Shown: in pieces, positions 33,995 to 47,760 of the stretch | How the letters are laid out: the number at the start of each line of letters is the position of its first letter | How positions within the stretch are numbered: the stretch's first letter is position 1 | Source: Prochlorococcus sp. AG-347-J21 | GTDB lineage: Bacteria; Cyanobacteriota; Cyanobacteriia; PCC-6307; Cyanobiaceae | Length of the DNA stretch: 64,000 nt | Reading direction: 5' to 3' | NCBI GenBank assembly: GCA_003281455.1 | Contig: QCBX01000007.1 | Span: forward strand, 34,785 to 98,784 | Position numbers and translations under genes: made by a program | Notes under the pieces: generated by a model | The model's database searches: none | What the model was told of the DNA's origin: nothing | The model's input: the letters and a program-made list of their open reading frames with translations, nothing else

Positions 33995-34132
33995 ATGAGC
34001 GAAGTCCAAAATTCTAATACTAACTCAACTCAGCAGCAACAACAGCAACAGCAACAATCCTTTTCTGACAGCAAAATTAATGTTGCTGAGAGCGAGAAAC
34101 TTTATCTTGAGATGAAAGAAGCTTGGCTTTAA
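33995..34132 (+). CDS. 45-aa polyglutamine microprotein
   Basis: MSEVQNSNTNST is followed by nine consecutive Gln encoded by mixed CAG/CAA codons and then SFSDSKINVAESEKLYLEMK. The polyGln tract is unusual in bacteria. The C-terminal half is charged and helical. A TTGACA hexamer lies about 55 bases upstream (33939), a possible promoter element. Unknown function. Confidence 0.6.
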   Translation: MSEVQNSNTNSTQQQQQQQQQSFSDSKINVAESEKLYLEMKEAWL

Positions 34133-34242
34133 ATTTAATTCGTATTTGAAATAATATTTTTATAAATTTTTTAATTTTGAAGTAATCAATACTTTTTTAT
34201 TTTTTATACCCTTTAAATTCTATTTAACAGCAAGGGTAATTT

Positions 34243-34374
34243 TTGAGAAAACTAAAGCAGTTAGAAAAAATTAACGGAAGACTCGCAATGGGAGGTTTGA
34301 TATATTTAGTTTTTACAAAGTTAGTTTCCAACCGTGCCGACATATTAGACCAGCTTAAATCTTATTTAATTTAA
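34243..34374 (+). CDS. High-light-inducible (Hli/Scp)-like single-helix protein, 43 aa
   Basis: The TTG start gives 43 residues containing EKINGRLAMGGLIYLVFTKL. This matches the chlorophyll-binding helix motif of Hli proteins (ExxNGRxAMxG). Hli proteins bind chlorophyll and carotenoid and protect photosystems at high light. It is very short, and the usual N-terminal stretch is mostly missing. TTG start codons are less common, so expression should be checked. Confidence 0.6.
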   Translation: MRKLKQLEKINGRLAMGGLIYLVFTKLVSNRADILDQLKSYLI

Positions 34375-34391
34375 AAAATGAATTGGAAATA

Positions 34392-34484
34392 TTATCCAGG
34401 AATATTTCTTTCTATATAAGCGTCAGTTAAAGCTAGGATTAACCCCAATAATGTTGAAAATATAGCAATTTCAGTTGATTCCAT
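34392..34484 (-). CDS. 30-aa single-helix membrane peptide
   Basis: ATG at 34484: MESTEIAIFSTLLGLILALT, then DAYIERNIPG. Hydrophobic helix in the middle, tail-to-tail with the Hli-like gene (17 bases apart). Translation is not proven. Confidence 0.4.
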   Translation of the reverse strand: MESTEIAIFSTLLGLILALTDAYIERNIPG

Positions 34485-34581
34485 TTTATTTTTGAATTAC
34501 CCCTAGTTTGCTAAATAATTCAAAGTTCAGCAACAAAAATAATAACTTACTATAGTACGTATATACTATTAGTTATTTATT

Positions 34582-34830
34582 GTGAGCTCAGCAACTCCTG
34601 AGTTTCTTTTCGTTAGCCCTGGTGATTATGTCGCAATTAAAAAAGAAAATTGCGAAGATACTAAGGAAAAGGATGAAAATTATTGGGTCGGTCAAGTTAT
34701 CAACTGTATTGGAGGAGCTAGAAATCCAAATTCATGGACCTTGTTTCAAGTTGCCAATATTGACAATGGAGAGATCACTATAATCAACGCTGATATTGTA
34801 GAAAAAATTTTGAAACCTTCTGGAAGTTAA
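34582..34830 (+). CDS. DUF3104 family protein
   Basis: 82 residues from GTG 34582. FLFVSPGDYVAIKKENCEDT, then YWVGQVINCIGGARNPNSWTLFQVANIDNGEITIINADIVEKIL is the DUF3104 pattern of marine cyanobacteria. Beta-rich; no known function. A plus-strand start with a spacer of about 100 bases to the preceding gene. Confidence 0.75.
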   Translation: MSSATPEFLFVSPGDYVAIKKENCEDTKEKDENYWVGQVINCIGGARNPNSWTLFQVANIDNGEITIINADIVEKILKPSGS

Positions 34831-34895
34831 TCTTAATCAAACAAACTTCTTTCCGTATTACAGAAAAAAAGGGGGGATGAACGCTTTAAAGGAAA

Positions 34896-35786
34896 TCACC
34901 CCAGCTCCAAGCAGGCAAGTCCATATACTTGATTCATAGGGCAGGAAGGTTGAATGCCTTTATACATTCTGTAAGTTTTTGATATTTCCTCAAATCCCAA
35001 ACTTGATAAAAGATAATTTGCATAAGGGTTCAGATTAGAGCAATCCAATAAGATTTGAGCATCTAAATCTCCAGCCAACTCCCTTATTAATAATTCAGCA
35101 AGTGGTGGAGTATCCGCTAAAAGAGGGCCAATTCTCCAGCCTTGCTCATTATTCTCCAATACACAAGGTCTTATCCTGCCAAATCCATGGCACATCCCAT
35201 TATTATCGACAATTGCACTGACATTACCATGAGAATTTTTCAACCAGTCATTTAGAAAATGTGGTCTAGGACTAGGTTCTCTTTGATCATCATAAATCAA
35301 GACTGCTTCAGAAGAAATTTTATTACCCGGGACAACTTTAAAAGAATGAAATTGATCTTTATAGAAATTTCTCAATGGCAAATCTTGAGAACCATTTAAT
35401 TTCCATCGATTTGTAATGGAAGATTGTCTAAACCCCCACTTTGCGTAATCATTTAATCTATCTGGGGCAGCCTCAAGACCAATACAATCAACATTTTTCA
35501 AATATTCGAGGGCATGTTTCCATAATCTCACTCCATATCCATTATTCCGGAATTCTTTTTTAACGATAAATAAACCTATAAAACCATACGAGGAATTATA
35601 TTTTATACACGCAATAGAGCCTATGGGATTATTGCCTAGACAAGCTACCCATACCCCTTGTTTATCTGTATTTCTATAAATTGATAAATCATCCATTCCA
35701 GGAGAAAATCCTTCTAACCTTGCCCAGTTTGTGACTTCTGGTATTTCATTTATAGATATCAATCTAATTGAAAATTTTTCCCTCAT
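34896..35786 (-). CDS. GNAT-family N-acetyltransferase
   Basis: 296 residues. The N-terminal half carries the acetyl-CoA motif GFIGLFIVKKEFRNNGYGVRLWKHALEYL (V/I-x-x-x-x-R/K-x-x-G-x-G/A pattern). The C-terminal half (from about residue 160) resembles a second GNAT-like domain (VRPCVLENNEQGWRIGPLLAD), as in two-domain members. Substrate unknown. No signal peptide. Confidence 0.82.
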   Translation of the reverse strand: MREKFSIRLISINEIPEVTNWARLEGFSPGMDDLSIYRNTDKQGVWVACLGNNPIGSIACIKYNSSYGFIGLFIVKKEFRNNGYGVRLWKHALEYLKNVDCIGLEAAPDRLNDYAKWGFRQSSITNRWKLNGSQDLPLRNFYKDQFHSFKVVPGNKISSEAVLIYDDQREPSPRPHFLNDWLKNSHGNVSAIVDNNGMCHGFGRIRPCVLENNEQGWRIGPLLADTPPLAELLIRELAGDLDAQILLDCSNLNPYANYLLSSLGFEEISKTYRMYKGIQPSCPMNQVYGLACLELG

Positions 35787-35942
35787 AGAAATATACTAAC
35801 CAAGAAAAATTTGAATTTTTAAAAGCAATATTAATAAATTTGATTATTTCTCATAAATCATTCGCCTTGATTTAACTGCCTAAAAAGCTTAGTTATTTAC
35901 AATTTATATTCTGATATATTTAATACTATTCAAAGGTAAAAA

Positions 35943-37334
35943 ATGAAAATTTCTGATAAATTTCATTTAGAAGACATCTATAAATTAAAAAATACAGTTC
36001 TCACTGGTAAAACTGAAGATATAAAATGGCGAATCCATCATATCAATATAGTTTCTAAACTTTTGAATGAAAATAAAAAAGAGATAATAAAATCACTTTT
36101 TGTTGATCTAGGTAAATCTGAAATTGAAGGGCTTTCAGAAATCCTTTTAGTGAAAGAAGAAATTTCACTCATAAAAAAGAAACTCAACTCTTGGATGCGA
36201 CCAAAAAAAATTGATACACCTTTTTATCTATTTCCATCATCCTCCAAAGTTATTTATGAACCTCTTGGGTGTGTCTTAATTCTTGGTCCTTATAATTATC
36301 CATTACTTTATATTTTAAAGCCATTGGTAAATATTTTCTCAGCAGGAAATACTGCAGTTATAAAACCATCAGAGAAATGTCCTGCAACCTCAAAACTGAT
36401 AAAAAAGCTTACTTCCAAATATTTCCGTAAAGATGTCCTAATGACAGTAGAGGGTGATTATAAACAATCCATAAAGTTGATTGAACAAAATTTTGACCAC
36501 ATATTTTTTACAGGAAGTACTGAAACTGGAAAATCTATAATGAAATTAGCTTCAAAAAACTTAACTCCATTAACTCTTGAGTTAAGCGGAACAAATCCTG
36601 TAATTATTTTCAAAAATGCAAATTTAGAAGTGGCTGCTAAAAGAATAGTTTGGGGCAAATTTTTTAATTCTGGTCAATCCTGCATGGCTCCGAATCATAT
36701 CTTTGTAGATAAAGAAATTGAAAGTATTTTTATTGAAAAATTAAAGAAATCCATAGTAAGTTTTTACGGAGATAATCCAATTATTTCCGAAAACTTATCA
36801 AAATTAGAGAGAAAGCAATTTACATCAACTTTAGAAATTCTCAAACAATATAAAAAAGAAAAAAGAATTTTATATGGGGGGACTTTTAGTAAAAAAAATT
36901 TAAAAATATCTCCTACAATTTTGAGGACTAAAATAAATGAAAAAGATATTTTGCAGAAAGAACTATTCAGTTCAATACTTCCAGTAATTGGAATTAATGA
37001 TAAGGAATCAGCTTTAAAACAGATTAGTAAGACATCAAAACCATTAGCAATCTACTTATTTGGAGGCAATAAAAAAATCCATAATCATATTTCAAAAGTA
37101 ACCAGCTCAGGAACAATTTGTATAAATGATGTGATGTTACCAGTCTTAATTCCAAATTTACCTTTTGGAGGCGTTGGGCAAAGTGGTATTGGTAAATTTC
37201 ATGGAGAAGAAGGGTTTCGAAATTTTTCAAATCAAAAATCTATTACTTTTAAAGGTTTTTTATTTGATTCAAATCTGCGGTATCCTCCCTACGAAAGAGT
37301 AAAGAAATTTTTAAAGTTTATTTTTCAGGTTTAA
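35943..37334 (+). CDS. NAD(P)-dependent aldehyde dehydrogenase
   Basis: 463 residues, normal length for the class resembling fatty aldehyde dehydrogenases (ALDH3). ILGPYNYPLLYILKPLVN is the cofactor loop, FFTGSTETGKSI the Rossmann motif, LELSGTNPVII holds the catalytic Glu, and FNSGQSCMAPNHIF the nucleophile Cys. The C-terminal NLPFGGVGQSGIGKFHGEEGF is also typical. It oxidises aldehydes to acids; the substrate in vivo could be fatty or lipid peroxidation aldehydes. Confidence 0.93.
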   Translation: MKISDKFHLEDIYKLKNTVLTGKTEDIKWRIHHINIVSKLLNENKKEIIKSLFVDLGKSEIEGLSEILLVKEEISLIKKKLNSWMRPKKIDTPFYLFPSSSKVIYEPLGCVLILGPYNYPLLYILKPLVNIFSAGNTAVIKPSEKCPATSKLIKKLTSKYFRKDVLMTVEGDYKQSIKLIEQNFDHIFFTGSTETGKSIMKLASKNLTPLTLELSGTNPVIIFKNANLEVAAKRIVWGKFFNSGQSCMAPNHIFVDKEIESIFIEKLKKSIVSFYGDNPIISENLSKLERKQFTSTLEILKQYKKEKRILYGGTFSKKNLKISPTILRTKINEKDILQKELFSSILPVIGINDKESALKQISKTSKPLAIYLFGGNKKIHNHISKVTSSGTICINDVMLPVLIPNLPFGGVGQSGIGKFHGEEGFRNFSNQKSITFKGFLFDSNLRYPPYERVKKFLKFIFQV

Positions 37335-37406
37335 ATTACTTAAATTGTTTTCAAAAACCTAGCGAATTTAAATTTAAAGATTATCTTTAAATAAATAGTG
37401 CGTTTT

Positions 37407-38168
37407 ATGAAATTTGCATTTTTAGTAATTGCCATATTTATTAATTTTTTTAATCACTCATTGACAAAATCAGAAGAAAAGACATTTCCAGCAAAAAATA
37501 AAATTGAGAATATTGCTAGAAAAAAATCAATTACTAAAGAAAAAACTGAAATAAAAAAAATTCATATTGTAAAAAGTGGAGATACAATTTCAAGTATTTC
37601 AAAATTGTATTCAATAAATAAAGATTTAATTATTAAATTGAATAACTTAAAAGATGAAAATTATATCTTTGTTGGCCAAAATCTTATCATCTCCGAATCT
37701 ACTGAAAATCTTACAAAAAAATCTGATTTGATAAATAATTATCATATTGTTCAAACTGGTGAGAATCTTACTGAGATATCAAACAAATATCATTTAAAAG
37801 TAATCGATCTGATAGAGATTAATAATCTCAATAATCCTGATTCAATAAAAGTTGGTCAAAAGCTCATAATAAGAAAAAAGAACACAATTAATTCAGAAAA
37901 TTATGAAACAACTGAAAATAAAAAAAATAATGACTCATTTGAGTTAGATAAAAAAGTTTATGGTCCTATAATAATTCAAAGTAAATCATATAAAGATATT
38001 AAAGGTAGAAAAGTTTTAAACGTACTAAATCAAGAAAATAAAAAACTTATTCTTTCAATCAATTGTGATAAAAATGAATTAGATGTAAGAATACCTGGTA
38101 GGAAATGGATGGGAAGTAAGCCTGCTAAAGAAGAATTCGAAAATAATTTAATAAATGATTTTTGTTAA
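37407..38168 (+). CDS. Secreted LysM-repeat protein
   Basis: 253 residues from ATG 37407 (a GTG at 37398 would add three). An N-terminal signal peptide (MKFAFLVIAIFINFFNHSLT) is followed by two LysM domains, at about residues 53-97 (HIVKSGDTISSISKLY) and about 112-156 (HIVQTGENLTEISNKY). A beta-rich C-terminal region of about 90 residues follows. LysM domains bind peptidoglycan. No peptidase motif is seen, so a cell-wall anchoring or scaffolding role is inferred. Confidence 0.85.
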   Translation: MKFAFLVIAIFINFFNHSLTKSEEKTFPAKNKIENIARKKSITKEKTEIKKIHIVKSGDTISSISKLYSINKDLIIKLNNLKDENYIFVGQNLIISESTENLTKKSDLINNYHIVQTGENLTEISNKYHLKVIDLIEINNLNNPDSIKVGQKLIIRKKNTINSENYETTENKKNNDSFELDKKVYGPIIIQSKSYKDIKGRKVLNVLNQENKKLILSINCDKNELDVRIPGRKWMGSKPAKEEFENNLINDFC

Positions 38169-38249
38169 AAACTTTTAATTAATATGTGTGAATAATTTGT
38201 CTTAGAATATTGATGATGAGTTATTCTACAAAAAGTTAAATTAATAGTA

Positions 38250-38459
38250 ATGGCAATTTCAAGAGGAGATCTCGTAAGAGTAAAAAGACCAGAATCATAT
38301 TGGTATAATGAAATAGGTAAAGTTGCTTCAGTTGATACCTCAGGTATTAAATATAACTGTGTAGTCAGATTCGATAAAGTAAATTACGCTGGGATAAGCG
38401 GAACTGATGGTGGAGCTAATACAAATAATTTCGCTGAAAGTGAATTAGAGAAAGCTTAA
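38250..38459 (+). CDS. psaE: Photosystem I reaction centre subunit IV (PsaE)
   Basis: 69 residues with the SH3-like PsaE fold: [27 protein letters not shown], then [20 protein letters not shown] and ESELEKA. It lies on the stromal side of PSI and helps dock ferredoxin and cyclic electron flow. Followed four bases later by mutM. Confidence 0.96.
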   Translation: MAISRGDLVRVKRPESYWYNEIGKVASVDTSGIKYNCVVRFDKVNYAGISGTDGGANTNNFAESELEKA

Positions 38460-38463
38460 ATAA

Positions 38464-39342
38464 TTGCCTGAATTACCTGAAGTAGAAACTGTTCGCAGAG
38501 GTTTAGAGCAAAAACTTAATAACTTTATTATTAAAAAAGTAGAAGTCTGTAGGGATTCAACTGTTGCATACCCATCAAACAAAGAAGAATTCATTAAAGG
38601 ACTTCGGAACTCACTTATTTATAAATGGGATAGAAGAGGAAAATATTTAATAGCTCAATTAAAAGAAGTTCAAAATGAGAATGCTCAATTTCCTTTAGAT
38701 AATTCACAAAATAACGGATTTCTTGTAATTCATCTAAGAATGACTGGATATTTCAAATTCATTGAAAAATCAAGTCATCCTTGTAAACATACAAGAATAA
38801 GATTTTTCGATAAAAATAATAATGAGCTTAGGTACGTTGACGTAAGAAGTTTTGGTCAAATGTGGTGGATTAATAAAGGCCTATCGGTTAACAAAATAAT
38901 TAAAGGATTAGGTTCATTAGGACCAGAACCATTTTCTGAAGACTTTGATGCAAATTATCTTAAGAAAGTTATTTCAAAAAGAACAAAATCTATAAAAGCT
39001 ATCTTATTAGATCAAACAATAGTGGCAGGTATAGGTAATATTTATGCTGATGAAAGTTTATACTCTGCTGGGATCTCACCTTTTAGGGAAGCTCGAACAA
39101 TCAAAAAAAACGAATTAATCAAGCTCAAAGAATCAATCGTAACTGTATTAAAAAAAAGTATTGGTTCTGGGGGAACGACATTTAGCGATTTTAGGGACTT
39201 GGAAGGAGAGAATGGGAATTTTGGTTTACAGACAAATGTTTATAGGAGAACTGGGAAAGAATGTCGTAAATGTGGATATTTAATTGAAAGACAAAAAATT
39301 ACTGGAAGAAGTACCCATTGGTGTCCAAAATGCCAAAAATAA
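38464..39342 (+). CDS. mutM: Formamidopyrimidine-DNA glycosylase MutM (Fpg)
   Basis: 292 residues from TTG 38464; the decoded [15 protein letters not shown] is the exact Fpg N-terminus, where Pro becomes the catalytic residue after Met removal. Near the end, [24 protein letters not shown] forms the four-cysteine zinc finger that binds DNA. It excises 8-oxoguanine and other oxidised bases. The TTG start is justified because PELPE must be at the N-terminus. Confidence 0.96.
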   Translation: MPELPEVETVRRGLEQKLNNFIIKKVEVCRDSTVAYPSNKEEFIKGLRNSLIYKWDRRGKYLIAQLKEVQNENAQFPLDNSQNNGFLVIHLRMTGYFKFIEKSSHPCKHTRIRFFDKNNNELRYVDVRSFGQMWWINKGLSVNKIIKGLGSLGPEPFSEDFDANYLKKVISKRTKSIKAILLDQTIVAGIGNIYADESLYSAGISPFREARTIKKNELIKLKESIVTVLKKSIGSGGTTFSDFRDLEGENGNFGLQTNVYRRTGKECRKCGYLIERQKITGRSTHWCPKCQK

Positions 39343-39377
39343 AAAAGGGCTTACTCAAGAAGAGTAAACCCTTTTAA
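39343..39377. terminator. Bidirectional terminator between mutM and the rRNA operon
   Basis: Fourteen-base imperfect stem AAAAGGGCTTACTC / GAGTAAACCCTTTT with loop AAGAA at 39343-39375. Flanking A and T runs allow termination of mutM on the plus strand and of the rRNA operon on the minus strand. Confidence 0.8.
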
Positions 39378-39385
39378 ATATTTTT

Positions 39386-39503
39386 ACCTGGCATTGAGCT
39401 ATTTTCTCAAGGGGCTACCCCCTAAATATTTTCGCCGCTGATGCGTTTCACAACCGAGTTCGAGATGGATCGGAGTGGTTCCACATCGCCATGAACACCA
39501 GGA
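39386..39503 (-). rRNA. rrf: 5S ribosomal RNA
   Basis: The minus strand reads TCCTGGTGTTCATGGCGATG, then CCGATCCATCTCGAACTCGG, and ends GCTCAATGCCAGGT. This matches cyanobacterial 5S rRNA with a CCTGG/CCAGG terminal stem. It is 65 bases downstream of 23S. Ends approximate. Confidence 0.94.
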
Positions 39504-39569
39504 TAGGGTGAACCTTGAGAACTGCATAGAAAAATTATATAAATTAAAAACAATAAATTAAGTTTATTT

Positions 39570-42443
<2,874 letters not shown>

Positions 42444-42701
42444 AATAACTTCAAAAATGAAGCATCAGCTTAATAGAATTGTTATTTAATGCATTCGCAC
42501 AAATAATAAATCTGCATCATTAAAGATGCTTATTGTCTTTAAAAAAATAATCTATGCAGTTGTCAAGGTTCTCTGAAAACAATGAAATTAATTCAATGAG
42601 TCCAGCATCTTAATAAGTTTGATTAGGAAGCTAGATTCGTTCAGAATTTGATCACAACTCAAAAAGTTTTCCCTTCTAAATATGGAAGAGGTGGTAATCA
42701 G

Positions 42702-42774
42702 TGGAGGTAAGCGGACTCGAACCGCTGACATCCTGCTTGCAAAGCAGGCGCTCTACCAACTGAGCTATACCCCC
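42702..42774 (-). tRNA. tRNA-Ala (UGC) in the rRNA spacer
   Basis: Minus strand: acceptor stem GGGGGTA pairs with TACCTCC; the anticodon loop reads TTTGCAA, giving anticodon UGC. 73 bases. Confidence 0.96.
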
Positions 42775-42786
42775 AACATAGAGATA

Positions 42787-42860
<74 letters not shown>

Positions 42861-42984
42861 AGGAAAAGTAATTGGGTGTGACCTAGAAAAACTTAGGAAA
42901 TAAAATCCTTAAATATGATAAGGATGTGAGATACCGATCGACCTAAGGTGACAAAATTAATATTTAACATTTTGTTGTCTCCCT

Positions 42985-44470
<1,486 letters not shown>

Positions 44471-45080
44471 GTTCAAATCCTTTTGTAGATAAATCTACTC
44501 AATATGAATTGCATTCTCTAAATAATAATAAGATTGACTTAAATTAATTAGATTCAGCCTCCTTAAAATTGTTAAGGATTACTTTGAGTGCACATTAAAA
44601 ATATTTCAAAGTGACTTTCCAAGATCTCAGATCCGTTGGTTTTCAAAAAACTAAAAGTTAGCAATTGAAAACAATTTATATATTCTTGACGGGACCTCAC
44701 ACCTTTATTGCAAATACATCTCAAAAATACCAAATCTTAATTTGATAGAATCTTGACGCAATAAAAGCATCAGTTCCTAAGTTTTAAATTTTCTAGGTGC
44801 AGAGTTAAACAAAAAGTGAATAACTCAATTCGAAGGGAAAACCCTTCCTCTGGCTGAAAATACTGATCGAAATCAAATCTCCAAAATATTCAATAATTTA
44901 CCAAAAATGAGATTTAAGATAAATCCTTAAATATTGCAAAAAGAATATTTTTGCCCAGAAGAAAATACTAAACCATTCGACAGTAATTGTGCAACCTTTT
45001 ATACAAAAATTTTTTATTAATTTTTTATTTGTTCAAAGTCTCGTTAAACAACTAGGCTTAAATAAAGGGATATAAATGAA
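44471..45080. other. rRNA operon leader, 610 bp without a gene
   Basis: No credible reading frame. This interval must contain the minus-strand rRNA promoter and leader transcribed toward 16S, and the plus-strand start of the invertase gene on the other side. A hairpin GAAGGG-AAAA-CCCTTC lies at about 44832-44847 without a T run, so it is not an evident terminator. No clear boxA or strong TTGACA/TATAAT pair could be fixed by eye. Confidence 0.6.
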
Positions 45081-46520
45081 ATGGCAGAAAGATTTAGTCA
45101 GAAAAATTTAAGAGTAAGACCGAGTTCCGATGAGGAAAAAATTGTAACAAATGCAAAAAAACACTTTGAAAAGACTTTAGTTGAAATATCAGGGGAGCTA
45201 GTAGGTAGTGTTGCTGCATTAGAACACCCAACAAAAAATAAGAAGTTGAATTATGGAGAAATATTTTTAAGGGACAACGTTCCCGTCATGATTTACCTAA
45301 TTACTCAAAAACGGTACGAAATTGTCAAAAAGTTCCTAAGTGTTTGCCTTGAGTTACAGAGCACCAATTACCAAACACGTGGAGTTTTTCCTACTAGTTT
45401 CGTTGAAGAAAACGGAAAACTCATTGGAGACTATGGTCAGAGATCGATTGGGAGGATTACTTCAGCTGATGCAAGTTTATGGTGGCCTATTTTATGTTGG
45501 TATTACGTGAACAAAAGCGGTGATTATGCCTTCGGAAAAAGTCAAATCGTTCAAAGAGGGATTCAACTTTTACTGGATTTAGTTCTGCATCCAACATTTG
45601 AGGGTACTCCTGTACTTTTTGTTCCAGATTGCGCATTTATGATTGATAGACCCATGGATGTGTGGGGAGCACCTCTAGAAGTTGAAGTATTACTACATGG
45701 ATGTTTAAAAAGCTGTATAAACTTGATGGAATTAAGCCGAGCAGATCATGTAAGTAGACTATTAGATCAAAGACTTATTCTCACAAATCAATGGGTTAAG
45801 GATTTAGGAAGCTTTCTCTTAAAACATTATTGGGTTACCAGTCAAACAATGCAAATTTTAAGGAGAAGGCCAACTGAGCAGTATGGTGATGATCAACACT
45901 TCAATGAATTTAACGTTCAACCTCAAGTAGTTCCTTCATGGCTTCAAGATTGGCTAGAGAATAGAGGTGGTTATTTAATTGGGAATATTAGAACGGGAAG
46001 GCCTGATTTTAGATTTTATAGTCTAGGGAATTCTTTAGCATGTATGTTCGGAGTGCTACCTCCATCTGAGCAAAGAGCTTTATTTAGATTAGTTTTACAT
46101 AATAGACAGCATTTGATGGCTCAAATGCCTATGAGAATTTGTCATCCTCATATGGATGTTGAAGAATGGCAAAATAAAACTGGATCAGATCCAAAGAATT
46201 GGCCCTGGAGTTACCACAATGGTGGTCATTGGCCAAGTTTGCTTTGGTTTTTTGGTACAGCTGTTCTTTTACATCAAAAAAAATATGATTCTGATGATGT
46301 AATTCTTATGGAAGAGATGAAATCTCTAATAGAGGAATCTTATTGGTGTCAACTTAATCAATTGCCTAAGCAAGAATGGGCAGAATATTTTGATGGGCCT
46401 ACAGGTACTTGGGTTGGGCAACAATCAAGAACTTATCAAACCTGGACGATTGTTGGTTTTTTGTTAATGCATCACTTTTTAAGAGTGGAAAATAACGATT
46501 TAGATATGTTTAAAATTTAA
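45081..46520 (+). CDS. invA: Neutral/alkaline invertase (GH100)
   Basis: 479 residues with GH100 signatures: FLRDNVPVMIYLITQKRYEI, ADASLWWPILCWYY, and CHPHMDVEEWQNKTGSDPKNWPWSYHNGGHWPSLLW near the C-terminus, with the acid/base and nucleophile Asp/Glu region. Neutral invertase splits sucrose to glucose and fructose in the cytoplasm. In marine cyanobacteria it would turn over sucrose or the glucosylglycerate-linked pool. It is tail to tail with petD with two bases between stops. Confidence 0.93.
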   Translation: MAERFSQKNLRVRPSSDEEKIVTNAKKHFEKTLVEISGELVGSVAALEHPTKNKKLNYGEIFLRDNVPVMIYLITQKRYEIVKKFLSVCLELQSTNYQTRGVFPTSFVEENGKLIGDYGQRSIGRITSADASLWWPILCWYYVNKSGDYAFGKSQIVQRGIQLLLDLVLHPTFEGTPVLFVPDCAFMIDRPMDVWGAPLEVEVLLHGCLKSCINLMELSRADHVSRLLDQRLILTNQWVKDLGSFLLKHYWVTSQTMQILRRRPTEQYGDDQHFNEFNVQPQVVPSWLQDWLENRGGYLIGNIRTGRPDFRFYSLGNSLACMFGVLPPSEQRALFRLVLHNRQHLMAQMPMRICHPHMDVEEWQNKTGSDPKNWPWSYHNGGHWPSLLWFFGTAVLLHQKKYDSDDVILMEEMKSLIEESYWCQLNQLPKQEWAEYFDGPTGTWVGQQSRTYQTWTIVGFLLMHHFLRVENNDLDMFKI

Positions 46521-46522
46521 TT

Positions 46523-47005
46523 TTAAAATAAACCTAAAGTAAGTGATTTATCAATAGGTAAGCATGCACCAATACCAAGATATATAGTTAGAAAAGTTCC
46601 AAACAAGAAAACAGACATTGCTACCGGTCTCCTAAATGGATTAGAGAATTTATTAACGTTTTCAATGAAAGGTAAAATCATCAATCCAAGAGGAATTAAT
46701 GTTTGTAGTGCAATTCCCAAAAGTTTATTTGGAACTACCCTAAGTATTTGAAAAACTGGATATAAGTACCATTCAGGAAGAATTTCTAGCGGTGTTGCAA
46801 ATGGATTTGCTTTGTCTCCCAACATTGCAGGATCAAGAACTGCTAGTCCAACTACGCACGCGATAGTTCCTAAAATAACTACTGGAAATATGTATAACAA
46901 ATCGTTCGGCCAAGCGGGTTCACCATAATAATTATGGCCCATACCTTTAGCTAATTTTGCTCTTAATTTTGGATCAGATAAATCTGGTTTTTTTAAAGTA
47001 GACAT
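46523..47005 (-). CDS. petD: Cytochrome b6f complex subunit IV (PetD)
   Basis: 160 residues: [20 protein letters not shown], then [20 protein letters not shown], the [13 protein letters not shown] (PEWY) motif of the quinol oxidation site, and two further helices. Standard length. It is downstream of petB by 27 bases on the minus strand, so the pair forms an operon. Confidence 0.97.
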   Translation of the reverse strand: MSTLKKPDLSDPKLRAKLAKGMGHNYYGEPAWPNDLLYIFPVVILGTIACVVGLAVLDPAMLGDKANPFATPLEILPEWYLYPVFQILRVVPNKLLGIALQTLIPLGLMILPFIENVNKFSNPFRRPVAMSVFLFGTFLTIYLGIGACLPIDKSLTLGLF

Positions 47006-47032
47006 TTAGGTATTTTTTTTAATTGTAATGGT

Positions 47033-47689
47033 TTATAAGGGACCTGAAATGCCCTGTTTACGAATCATTAAAAAGTGCATCAACATGAATACTGCTAGTG
47101 ACCATGGCAATACAAAAGTATGAAGACTATAGAATCTGGTAAGAGTAGATTGACCAACACTTTCTCCTCCTCTAAGAAGTTCTACCATAAAATCACCAAT
47201 TACTGGTATTGCTGCAGGTACGCCTGAAACAATTTTGACGGCCCAATATCCCACCTGATCCCAAGGTAAAGAATATCCTGTAACTCCAAAAGCCACTGTT
47301 ATGACTGCCATTACAACACCTGTAACCCAAGTCAGTTCTCTTGGCCTTTTAAAGCCGCCGGTAAGATAAACTCTAAAGACGTGAAGGATTAACATCAAAA
47401 CCATCATTGATGCGCTCCATCTATGAACAGACCTTATTAACCATCCAAAACTTACATCAGTCATCAAATAACTAACTGAATTATAAGCTTGTGTAACAGT
47501 TGGTTTATAGTAAAAAGTCATTGCAAAACCTGTTGCAAATTGAATTAGGAAGCATACTAAAGTTATGCCTCCTAAACAATAAAAAATATTTACGTGAGGG
47601 GGTACGTACTTGGAAGTTACGTCGTCAGTTATGTCTTGAATTTCAAGCCTCTCTTGAAACCAGTCATAAACAGATGAAGAATTCGCCAT
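47033..47689 (-). CDS. petB: Cytochrome b6 (PetB)
   Basis: 218 residues from the ATG at 47689; the longer frame to 47752 overlaps the ctpA region and would add a non-homologous lead. [18 protein letters not shown] is the usual start. Four membrane helices bear the heme-ligating histidines ([23 protein letters not shown] and [21 protein letters not shown]). Carries electrons from plastoquinol in the b6f complex. Confidence 0.97.
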
Positions 47690-47760
47690 CCAAAAAAAAA
47701 TTAGCTTTGATATAAAGAGCTTACTTAAAATTCTTATACTTGGTGTTAACACTTAACCCA

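Noticed and set aside
44832..44847. Hairpin GAAGGG-AAAA-CCCTTC as a terminator
   Set aside because: No T run follows on either strand; it is probably part of the rRNA leader.
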